From Opitutia bacterium (GTDB lineage: Bacteria > Verrucomicrobiota > Verrucomicrobiia > Opitutales > Coraliomargaritaceae), in contig DOCS01000151.1 of the NCBI GenBank assembly GCA_003503355.1, forward strand, positions 1,594-7,098: a DNA stretch of 5,505 bases, written 5' to 3'. The first letter of the stretch is position 1, and the number at the start of each line of letters is the position of its first letter. The notes beneath the pieces are model-generated. The model was not told where the DNA came from. It ran no database searches and worked only from the letters and a program-made list of their open reading frames with translations. Below are positions 1-4,955 of the stretch, one piece after another. A program made the translations under genes and the position numbers.

Positions 1-335
1 ATTTTGTCGAAGCGTGCCGTGCGGCGGAGATCCCTCGCTACGTGTTGTCCGGCACGCCACAAGCGCCGCTGGAGGATATGCTGGCTTCCGCGAATGCGAC
101 CGATTTATTTGATGTTATCATTGGCTCGCCGCCGGGAAAACCGGAAAGTATGGAGCGGATTTTGACCGAGACGGATACCCCCGCGCATCGCACAGTGTTT
201 ATCGGCGATGCCAATGCCGATCATGAGGCTGCCTTGCATGTCGGCGCACACTTTGTCTACTTCCCCTCCGAGGCCGCGCGTCCGAAGGCTCCGGTGGTGA
301 CAGAGGTTAGCGATCTGCGGCAGTTGTTGGTTTAA
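1..335 (+). CDS. HAD-superfamily hydrolase, C-terminal part (5' end outside window)
   Basis: Only the last 110 codons are visible; the reading frame is open from base 3 to the TAA at 333-335, so the gene begins upstream of the window. Three of the four HAD core motifs are present in order. Motif II is the serine/threonine in VLSGTPQ. Motif III is the lysine in SPPGKPESM. Motif IV is the acidic pair in [13 protein letters not shown], which binds Mg2+. The nucleophile motif I (DxDxT/V) must lie in the missing N-terminal half. HAD enzymes of this class are mostly cytoplasmic phosphatases acting on small phosphorylated metabolites. The SGTPQ...GSPP..K spacing recalls phosphoglycolate-phosphatase-like members often found near sugar or polysaccharide genes, but the substrate cannot be told. 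The GTG at 42 is internal, because strong family sequence continues upstream of it. The 3' end overlaps the opposing gene by 29 bp. Confidence 0.85.
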   Translation, partial: FVEACRAAEIPRYVLSGTPQAPLEDMLASANATDLFDVIIGSPPGKPESMERILTETDTPAHRTVFIGDANADHEAALHVGAHFVYFPSEAARPKAPVVTEVSDLRQLLV

Positions 336-1113
336 AAGGAATGAAGCGAGTCAGTCCGGTGACCTTGAGCTCTAGTTGCGCGGGGTCTTGAGGGATAAAC
401 CATTGCCCGTCGGGTCTGGTTTTTAACAAGCCGCGGTAAAGTTCGCCCCATGTGGCGAGCGTAATGTAGCCGGCTCGATCGGCACGAATCAAGGTGGCTG
501 CGTGGTGTCGACGGAGTTTGCCGGTCAGTGGATCTTTGGGCAGGACGGAGACATAGCCGGAACGGAAATTCGGCATGGTCGCGAGCAAGTCAGCCAGTTG
601 GAGCGGCGCTTGAATGTATTCGGTATGCATGCGCAATTGGCCCTGGCTGCGCTCCTGGAGGATGCGATCCATCACAATCGCCACACCGGCGGAGTTGGCA
701 CCGCGTTCCGCTGTGCGGGCGATACCCGCTTGTTCGGTTAGTCGACGATCAATTTCATTAAACAGGGCGCGCTTGTAGGTCGCGAGATGGGCATTGCGGT
801 TGAACGGTGTAAGTAGGCCATACTTTTCATACCAGACGAGAATGTTGAGCATCGCTGTCGGACCGCAGCCGCTTTCGGGCGTGGGGTAGTTGCGCTGGTC
901 TGCGGATACAATCGACAGTCGGTTGAGCGAATTGTTGCTGCGTTCGGTGCCACGGATGGTTTCCAGAAAAAAGCGCGTTGGCCCGTTTGCGCGCTGCGGT
1001 TCGGCCCGCACCACTTGGAAATCGCGCGCGCCGCCCGCCGCCTGCCCGAGGGCTGTCGCAGCTGTCATGGTTGCCAGTCGGGCCAGCAGGCAAATACGCA
1101 GGAGCCGATTCAT
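307..1113 (-). CDS. Secreted papain/C39-like cysteine-peptidase-fold protein
   Basis: I chose the ATG at 1113 (268 aa). It gives a clean signal peptide: MNRLL, a hydrophobic stretch, and a likely cleavage near ALG-QA or AAG-GA at residues 23-28. A GTG at 1152 would add 13 residues that spoil it. The mature protein shows the cysteine-peptidase pattern [15 protein letters not shown], with candidate nucleophile Cys83 at the head of a helix. A C-terminal [23 protein letters not shown] follows, with candidate catalytic His203/His204 and a strand-turn-strand like C39/papain 'H.....D..G.....W'. A Gln-containing stretch (ADQRNYP) precedes the Cys as the oxyanion glutamine would. It probably acts in the periplasm or outside the cell as a peptidase, amidase or transglutaminase-fold protein; the substrate is unknown. 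It could be a catalytically inactive relative. No Shine-Dalgarno is visible. It is convergent with the HAD gene and divergent from the outer-membrane gene. Confidence 0.65.
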   Translation of the reverse strand: MNRLLRICLLARLATMTAATALGQAAGGARDFQVVRAEPQRANGPTRFFLETIRGTERSNNSLNRLSIVSADQRNYPTPESGCGPTAMLNILVWYEKYGLLTPFNRNAHLATYKRALFNEIDRRLTEQAGIARTAERGANSAGVAIVMDRILQERSQGQLRMHTEYIQAPLQLADLLATMPNFRSGYVSVLPKDPLTGKLRRHHAATLIRADRAGYITLATWGELYRGLLKTRPDGQWFIPQDPAQLELKVTGLTRFIPFKPTTAADR

Positions 1114-1152
1114 GTGCTTAAGGTGACAGCCAACCGCCGATTGGTAAAGCAC
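1114..1152 (-). promoter_or_regulatory. Nested inverted repeat abutting the start codon of the peptidase-like gene
   Basis: Read on the - strand, GTGCTT (1152-1147) pairs with AAGCAC (1119-1114), and inside it CCAA (1144-1141) pairs with TTGG (1133-1130) around a GC-rich loop. The outer arm ends exactly at the ATG at 1113. It may be a leader hairpin affecting translation or a dyad operator. Stems of 6 and 4 bp can arise by chance, so the call is weak. Confidence 0.25.
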
Positions 1153-1250
1153 CTCTAGGGTTAAATAGCTAAGGGTGTTGAAGGAAGGTGGTATTGTTCC
1201 TTAATCTCGACAGCAGAGCTCCATCACGTCGTACTTCGTTAATATACCCT
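1153..1250. other. Divergent intergenic spacer, promoters unresolved
   Basis: Together with the 39 bp of inverted repeat, this forms a 137-bp region between two divergently transcribed envelope genes, so it should hold at least two promoters. I found no convincing -35/-10 pair on either strand. TAATAT at 1240-1245 resembles a -10 box but lies so close to the ATG at 1251 that it would give a leaderless mRNA. Confidence 0.4.
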
Positions 1251-2132
1251 ATGAACTACAAACAACTACCCCTCGTTTCTCTCGGTCTGCTGGCCATTGG
1301 ATCTTTTGTTAACGCACAAGGCGGCTTCGTGCTGTTTGGTGATGCGGCCGAAAAGCCCGCCCCCGAGCACAAGGCGGTCCGTCCGATCTCGGCGCCGTAC
1401 TTTCACGAAGACTCCTTCGTGACCACCGATCTGCGCGCCTGGTACCTCGAACACGATTTGGACACCATCGAAGGCGACGTCACCGTCGCGGCCCTGCAAG
1501 TGCGCCTCGCGCTGACCGAGAGTCTGCAACTGGTTGCTTACAAGGACGGCTATACTAATTTCGATGATGCGGCTATCGTTGGCGATAACGACGGTTGGAA
1601 CGACATCGGTGCCGGCCTGAAATGGGCGTTTCTTCAGGATTGGGAAAACCAGTTGCACGCCGCAGTGGGCGTTGGCTACGAATTCGGCTTCGGTGACGAC
1701 GAAGTGTTGCAGGATACCGATGAGCTGCGTCTGTGGGCGTCGGTGAACAAGGGCTTTGATAGACTACACCTCGGTGCGACGGTTAACTACATCATCGCAG
1801 ACGATCATTCAGAAGGCACGCTCGGTAACGCCGATATCGTGACGGCGCACCTGCATGCGGACTACTACCTCACCGAGTGGCTTAGCCCTGTGGTTGAGGT
1901 GAACGGCTATTTCGTGCAGGATGCAGGTAGTACGGATGCCGGCTTGTCCGGTGTCGATGCGGTCAGTGTCGGTGGTGGCGAAAGCGAGGATACGGTCACT
2001 GGGGTGCTGGGGCTGGAGCTTCGTCCGTTCTCCGAAAACAGCGCGTTCCGTGTCGCTTATGAGACCGAGTTGAGCGACAACGTCGGTCTGTTCGGCGATC
2101 GTTGGACGTTCTCCGCGATCTACGAATTCTAA
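1251..2132 (+). CDS. Outer-membrane beta-barrel protein
   Basis: I chose the ATG at 1251 (293 aa) because it opens a typical signal peptide, MNYKQLPLVSLGLLAIGSFVNAQ, cut near residue 22-23. The earlier ATG at 1188 only adds 21 polar residues in front of it. After a short linker, residues 55-293 are alternating hydrophobic/polar strands of the porin type, joined by acidic D/G/N-rich turns (for example 111-118 and 148-158). The last strand ends in FSAIYEF, with the C-terminal phenylalanine used as the BAM recognition signal of outer-membrane proteins. The size suggests about 10-12 strands. It loosely resembles transporter-like barrels of the phenol-degradation MetA type, but the cargo cannot be inferred. 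No Shine-Dalgarno precedes the start. It is a single-gene unit: divergent neighbour upstream, terminator 45 bp downstream. Confidence 0.8.
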   Translation: MNYKQLPLVSLGLLAIGSFVNAQGGFVLFGDAAEKPAPEHKAVRPISAPYFHEDSFVTTDLRAWYLEHDLDTIEGDVTVAALQVRLALTESLQLVAYKDGYTNFDDAAIVGDNDGWNDIGAGLKWAFLQDWENQLHAAVGVGYEFGFGDDEVLQDTDELRLWASVNKGFDRLHLGATVNYIIADDHSEGTLGNADIVTAHLHADYYLTEWLSPVVEVNGYFVQDAGSTDAGLSGVDAVSVGGGESEDTVTGVLGLELRPFSENSAFRVAYETELSDNVGLFGDRWTFSAIYEF

Positions 2133-2176
2133 GCGCAGCAGCAAAAGACTTTCCGTTAATCATAAAGTTAGTTTTG

Positions 2177-2208
2177 GGGCGACCTTGCAGTGCGGGGTCG
2201 CCCTTTTT
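2177..2208 (+). terminator. Intrinsic terminator of the outer-membrane barrel gene
   Basis: GGGCGACC (2177-2184) pairs perfectly with GGTCGCCC (2196-2203) around an 11-nt loop, and five T follow at once (2204-2208). It lies 45 bp after the stop codon on the same strand. Confidence 0.88.
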
Positions 2209-2281
2209 CGGGTTTATTATCGAATTGCGAGTAAGAATGTCTTCCCTCCGTTCGTGGGGCGCTGTTAGAGATCAATTCCTT

Positions 2282-2368
2282 GTAGCGAGCGGGTTGAACC
2301 CGCGATCGCCAGGCATTGTGCCCGCATCGGGAGGCGCACGTTGGTCCTGGGTTGAACCTCGTCGCTAC
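2282..2368. repeat. REP/iREP (BIME-like) palindromic element, unit A pair
   Basis: The left unit starts with the tetranucleotide GTAG, followed by CGA-GCGGG-TTGAA-CCCGC-GA-TCG: a 5-bp top stem, a bulge and a short foot. The right end, read on the - strand, again starts GTAGCGA (CTAC at 2365-2368) and contains GGTT.AACCC. The two units face each other across about 40 bp that include CCAGG (2309-2313) and CCTGG (2346-2350). GTAG plus an imperfect hairpin, paired in opposite orientation, is the known architecture of REP/BIME elements. Similar sequence recurs at 2580 (25 of 29 bases identical). Confidence 0.75.
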
Positions 2369-2411
2369 TGCAGCTAATTGGTATTGGATCGCAGTGGAAG
2401 GGCGTGTTCAG

Positions 2412-2468
2412 AAAAAAATAAAAATATTTTGAACGCTTGGAGGCCTAGCACGTCTATTACTATATAAT
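2412..2468 (+). promoter_or_regulatory. Candidate orphan promoter with A-tract UP element
   Basis: The sequence TATATAAT (2461-2468) contains a perfect TATAAT at 2463-2468. TTGGAG (2437-2442) could be the -35 box, 18 bp before TATATA or 20 bp before TATAAT. The A/T tract at 2412-2430, containing the palindrome AAAATATTTT, sits where an UP element would. Transcription would start near 2473-2476. The -35 match is poor (TTG only), so the call rests on the -10 box, the A-tract and the terminator just downstream. Confidence 0.4.
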
Positions 2469-2474
2469 CTTTTA

Positions 2475-2538
2475 GAGATTTTCATTCGTTTGTTGTTTGT
2501 TTAAGAGCGCCGTCCCGAAAGGAGCGGCGCTTTTTTTT
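2475..2538 (+). ncRNA. Candidate small RNA of about 64 nt
   Basis: This is the stretch between the predicted start point and the strong terminator ending at 2538. It has no ATG and no open frame of note. The 5' half (about 2475-2505) is U/G-rich and would be single-stranded; the 3' half is the terminator hairpin. That is the usual shape of a short trans-acting RNA. Both ends are predictions, and the terminator might instead back up the barrel gene. Confidence 0.3.
2506..2538 (+). terminator. Strong intrinsic terminator with no gene in front of it
   Basis: AGCGCCG (2506-2512) pairs with CGGCGCT (2525-2531), the stem continues with TCC/GGA, the loop is CGAAA, and eight T follow (2531-2538). 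The nearest upstream protein gene on this strand already has its own terminator 300 bp earlier. Confidence 0.85.
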
Positions 2539-2579
2539 CGGTTGGTAGCTTCGGATTTGCCGTTGTGGGGTAATTCCGC

Positions 2580-2608
2580 GTAGCGAGCGTGTTGATCCCG
2601 TGATCGTC
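2580..2608 (+). repeat. REP-like unit A, single copy
   Basis: It begins GTAGCGAGCG and matches the left unit at 2282 in 25 of 29 positions. The top stem is damaged: the changes at the 11th and 17th bases are not compensatory. It looks like a decayed single REP unit. It sits just beyond the acetyltransferase gene and directly before a unit B copy in the same orientation. Confidence 0.65.
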
Positions 2609-2617
2609 TTGTTGCAT

Positions 2618-2680
2618 TCGTAGCGTGCAGATTTATCAAACGCGAATGTCCTTGGAAGGTGTGTTTACCAAAGCAGCACC
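2618..2680 (+). repeat. REP-like unit B, degenerate copy
   Basis: Bases 2618-2644 match 4862-4888 with one mismatch in 27 (TCGTAGCGTGCAG, then A instead of C, then TTTATCAAACGCG). The similarity continues more loosely (GGAAGG.GTTTCC-like, then AGC.GCAC) to about 2680. The right arm no longer pairs well with the left, so this copy appears eroded compared with 4863-4929. Confidence 0.65.
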
Positions 2681-2707
2681 TCCTGTTTATGCCAGCGCTG
2701 GTTGCGA

Positions 2708-3031
2708 TTAGTCCGATCGATCTGCCGCGATCAGCGCGGCTGCCTGCGGGGATCGTTTGGCATAGGCCGCTATATACGAACATGCGGGAATCACCTGCAG
2801 CCCTTCCGCACGCGCATAGTCAAAAGCAGCCTGTGCTAGCTGCCCAGCGATGCTCTGGCCGCGCAGTTCAACCGGTACAAAAGTGTGGTGAATCGTCATC
2901 AGATCGCCCGCCAGCTGGTAGTCTAAGCGCGCGGTGGCGTCATCAATGACGATTTCGAAACGAGCGGCAGTCCGCGTATGTGTGACCGCAGTCGATTTTG
3001 ATTCGGAAGTCATGGTTGCAGTGAATGCCAT
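2708..3031 (-). CDS. Small GNAT-family N-acetyltransferase (YjdJ/NATD1 type)
   Basis: This 107-aa cytoplasmic protein matches the short GNAT family Acetyltransf_CG (PF14542; E. coli YjdJ, eukaryotic NATD1). Residues 24-40 form the first strands (ARFEIVID, ARLDYQL), and MTIHHTFVPVELRGQ (45-59) is the strand leading into the acetyl-CoA loop. R57-G58-Q59-S60-I61-A62 is the pyrophosphate-binding motif, with Ser where Gly is common. ALAQ-type helix 63-76 and LQVIPACSYIAAYAKRSP (78-95) complete the fold. The family transfers acetyl from acetyl-CoA; the substrate is not established. The family is usually about 90-100 aa, so the first 15-20 Ser/Thr-rich residues are probably extra. An ATG at 3013 is an equally possible start. 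There is no Shine-Dalgarno before either. The gene stands alone, with REP-like repeats at its 3' end. Confidence 0.8.
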   Translation of the reverse strand: MAFTATMTSESKSTAVTHTRTAARFEIVIDDATARLDYQLAGDLMTIHHTFVPVELRGQSIAGQLAQAAFDYARAEGLQVIPACSYIAAYAKRSPQAAALIAADRSD

Positions 3032-3645
3032 CCGAGGGTTGGATTTACAATGCGCAAACTCAATCCTGCACGGGGATACGGACCTGGGTATTAGACGTGA
3101 TTTTTCCCGTGGAACATTGTCTGTGGAACGTCTTATTGGTAGTTATAGAAGGCACTGTAGAGTGTTCTTCTAGTTTTTTAACAGCGTGGAACAATTGTCG
3201 TGGAACATTTCTTACGCGCCTAAATAACCCAAGTCTGGCTGCGCGTTGCCTGCCGCTCTCTGTAGGGCTCGAGCTGGCTCGATGCCGCATAGAATTTAGC
3301 CTCGGGTCTCGACTGGTGTGCGGCGCACGTTTCTGGCTAGTTTATTTAGAATACAATAGGGATCCCAGTAGCCTGCCATTGCTGCCTGTGTCATGAGCCA
3401 GACGGTTTGGTGTTTTCGGAACGCCCATCCGCCCGCATAGGTCATCTAGAGCAACCATTGAACGAAACACCTAGCAGCGAGCAGTTTGCCCCGAGATGGC
3501 TTCGCTTCCCGTACTGAAATTAGTTCTTGTTTGTAGGGGGGGAGATGGTTATGAGACTAACTGCTATATACACATCGAATTACTCTTTGAGGGGCATTCT
3601 AACAGTGGCCAATGTACGTGGGCCAAGACTAGACAAAGCAAAATC
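3032..3645. other. 614-bp spacer with no convincing gene
   Basis: A + strand frame stays open from 3025 to 3396, but its translation is rich in Cys, Trp and Leu without any domain and looks accidental. What can be seen: the paired GTGGAAC boxes (3109-3207), a TACAAT box at 3352-3357 without a good -35, and a weak TTGTTT-17 bp-TATGAG arrangement (3527-3555) that might serve the secreted-protein gene at 3646. From about 3210 to 3490 I see nothing identifiable; it may be decayed coding sequence. Confidence 0.55.
3109..3207. repeat. Two pairs of GTGGAAC direct repeats, 14-bp period
   Basis: GTGGAACA occurs at 3109-3116, 3186-3193 and 3200-3207, with GTGGAACG at 3123-3130. The two members of each pair start exactly 14 bp apart and the pairs are 77 bp apart. 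They lie upstream of the acetyltransferase gene, just upstream of an ATTAGA (3090-3095) that reads TCTAAT, a good -10 box, on the - strand. This suggests binding sites for a regulator, or duplicated sequence. Confidence 0.5.
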
Positions 3646-4671
3646 ATGAATTCGATCCACGGTTATTCTCTACCTTTACTCAGCCCTTTGTTCGCCTTGC
3701 GGGCTTTTATGCTGCTGGCCGCCGCATCCGTTTCGGTTGCAACGGATGGCGCTGATGAAACAGATGCGATGTTTGACCTCGGCATTGCGATCAGTGATTC
3801 AAAGCATCCACTTCTCAGCTGGGAGGCCGAGTCAGACCGTACCTATTCGATTCTTCATTCATCGGACTTAAGTGAGTTCACGACGCTCGAGAGCGGTTTT
3901 CCGGATGGGGGCGCTGGGCAGGCAACCTTGGAATTTGAAGACACGAATGTTGATACGGACAGTCAGAATACTGCTTTCTACAAAGTTGTTGTGGATGCCC
4001 TCGATAATGAAGACCCTGTGGTTAGCTCAGGTGAAACAGGTACTGATTTAACAGAGAACAGTGGCGCGGGACAGGTCGTGTATACCACGGTCGCCAGCGA
4101 CAATGTTGGCGTGCACAGTTATAGTCTCGGTGGTTTTGACGCTTCGTTGTTAGCCATATCAACATTGGGAGAGGTCACGTTGACCGCCGATCCAGATTAC
4201 GAAAACAAGTCTAGCTACAGTTTTGATGTAATCGTAGCAGATGCTGAAGGCAACACAGCCACGCAGGCGGTGACGTTCTCGATTACCGATGTGGTCAATT
4301 ATACAATTATGGTGCGGGCTTACTCTTATGATCCGGAGACTGGGCGATACTCACATAACACAACCGCTGATGATTTGGAGTTTCAGACTGACGTCCAGGG
4401 GTGTACTGTGTGGACCCGAACTGCTCAGGGGCACGATGATTTTCAAGGGTCACATGATCATTACAATGCGTACGTCGACCCCATTTATGATGAGTCCCAA
4501 GGGACATTTAAGTGGACAGAATATGGATCAGAGGAAAGCCAAGAAGCTATCGAAGAAACCTGTGTTGCGGAAGATGGCGGAGAAACGAAAACGGTATCGA
4601 AAGATGGCTACTACAAAGATAAAAATAACCATAGCGTGTATTTGCAGATTCTCAGCATTGAAGCTAACTAG
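3646..4671 (+). CDS. Secreted cadherin-like protein with unrecognised C-terminal domain
   Basis: I chose the ATG at 3646 (341 aa). It starts a signal peptide, MNSIHGYSLP plus a hydrophobic run, with cleavage near SVSVA-TDG at residue 32. The in-frame ATG at 3496 adds 50 unlikely residues. Residues 45-117 carry LLSWEAESDRTYSILHSSDL, the beta-sandwich module common in Verrucomicrobiota secreted proteins. Residues 120-217 are cadherin-like: DNEDPVV, then LTENSGAGQ, then ADPDYENKSSYSFDV and ADAEGN, which are the acidic positions that bind Ca2+ in that fold. Residues 218-341 (YTIMVRAYSYDPETGRYSHN onward) match nothing I recognise; they hold Cys253 and Cys306, a possible disulfide. No PEP-CTERM, sorting or barrel tail is seen. 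The likely role is extracellular or surface adhesion, or part of a larger matrix. The gene is visibly more A/T-rich than its neighbours and lacks a Shine-Dalgarno. Confidence 0.72.
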   Translation: MNSIHGYSLPLLSPLFALRAFMLLAAASVSVATDGADETDAMFDLGIAISDSKHPLLSWEAESDRTYSILHSSDLSEFTTLESGFPDGGAGQATLEFEDTNVDTDSQNTAFYKVVVDALDNEDPVVSSGETGTDLTENSGAGQVVYTTVASDNVGVHSYSLGGFDASLLAISTLGEVTLTADPDYENKSSYSFDVIVADAEGNTATQAVTFSITDVVNYTIMVRAYSYDPETGRYSHNTTADDLEFQTDVQGCTVWTRTAQGHDDFQGSHDHYNAYVDPIYDESQGTFKWTEYGSEESQEAIEETCVAEDGGETKTVSKDGYYKDKNNHSVYLQILSIEAN

Positions 4672-4762
4672 GTCGAAGGCTTTCGGGTAAAGCTATTGGG
4701 AATGAACATGTGACACAGGCATTGCTGCTGTGATGTCGGGGCAGCCCACTGACTCTGCTGCG

Positions 4763-4782
4763 ACAGACAGAAATGTCTGTTT
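4763..4782 (+). terminator. Hairpin with GAAA loop after the secreted-protein gene, weak terminator candidate
   Basis: ACAGACA (4763-4769) pairs perfectly with TGTCTGT (4774-4780) around a GAAA tetraloop, followed by TT only. It is 91 bp past the stop codon. The stem is stable but the T run is too short for a firm terminator call. Confidence 0.35.
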
Positions 4783-4802
4783 CACTGTTGAAGCGATCGC
4801 AG

Positions 4803-4854
4803 GGGGCCGCTGCAGGTATCCTTGTTTCAGTCGTCATGTGCTGATGACGGCCCC
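4803..4854. repeat. Compound inverted repeat
   Basis: GGGGCCG (4803-4809) pairs with CGGCCCC (4848-4854). Between them CGTCAT (4832-4837) pairs with ATGACG (4844-4849) around a 6-nt loop. The two stems compete for bases 4848-4849. This could be a decayed repeat unit or a structured RNA 3' end; no T run follows on either strand. Confidence 0.45.
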
Positions 4855-4862
4855 GTTTCAGT

Positions 4863-4929
4863 CGTAGCGTGCAGCTTTATCAAACGCGGCTGTCGGGGAG
4901 GAAGGCGTTTCCTGGAGCTGCACGCTACG
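4863..4929. repeat. 67-bp palindromic element, unit B (REP/BIME-like), downstream of metH
   Basis: CGTAGCGTGCAGCT (4863-4876) and AGCTGCACGCTACG (4916-4929) form a perfect 14-bp inverted repeat. Inside, AAACGC (4882-4887) pairs with GCGTTT (4905-4910). GTAG therefore heads both ends in opposite orientation, as in a BIME. The left half recurs at 2618. It starts 26 bp past the metH stop codon and could slow 3' exonucleases or stop transcription, although no T run follows on the - strand. Confidence 0.75.
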
Positions 4930-4955
4930 CTTTCTGCTGCCTAAGATCTTTAGCT

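Larger units (their letters stand above)
2133..2707. other. 575-bp spacer without a protein gene: two terminators, REP-type repeats, orphan promoter
   Basis: No reading frame here has a recognisable domain; the frames that stay open read through palindromic repeats. The spacer contains the barrel-gene terminator, a REP/iREP pair (2282-2368), an A-tract with a TATAAT box (2412-2468), a second strong terminator (2506-2538) and two further repeat units (2580-2680). The stretches 2209-2281 and 2369-2411 hold nothing I can identify. Confidence 0.75.

Noticed and set aside
2102..2377. Open frame of 91 codons on the + strand
   Set aside because: It crosses the barrel gene's terminator and the REP/iREP pair and overlaps the end of the barrel gene in another frame.
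2280..2680. CRISPR array
   Set aside because: The repeats are few, unevenly spaced, palindromic and in mixed orientation, with no regular spacers.
2472..2783. Open frame of 103 codons on the - strand
   Set aside because: It runs through the strong terminator and both repeat units and overlaps the acetyltransferase gene; the peptide is just translated repeat sequence.
3101..3116. parS-like site (ParB binding)
   Set aside because: GTGGAACA equals half of a parS palindrome and 13 of 16 bases fit here, but the other three copies lack the left half and all boxes point the same way, so a parS call is not supported.
3025..3396. Open frame of 123 codons on the + strand
   Set aside because: The translation is rich in Cys, Trp and Leu with no domain or signal, starts inside the acetyltransferase leader and reads through the GTGGAAC boxes; it looks like chance.
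4289..4690. Open frame of 133 codons on the + strand
   Set aside because: It overlaps the end of the secreted-protein gene in another frame and is Met/Lys-rich without domain features.
4672..4955. Cobalamin riboswitch for metH
   Set aside because: This region is downstream, not upstream, of metH, and I see no B12-box-like core; any riboswitch would be outside the window.
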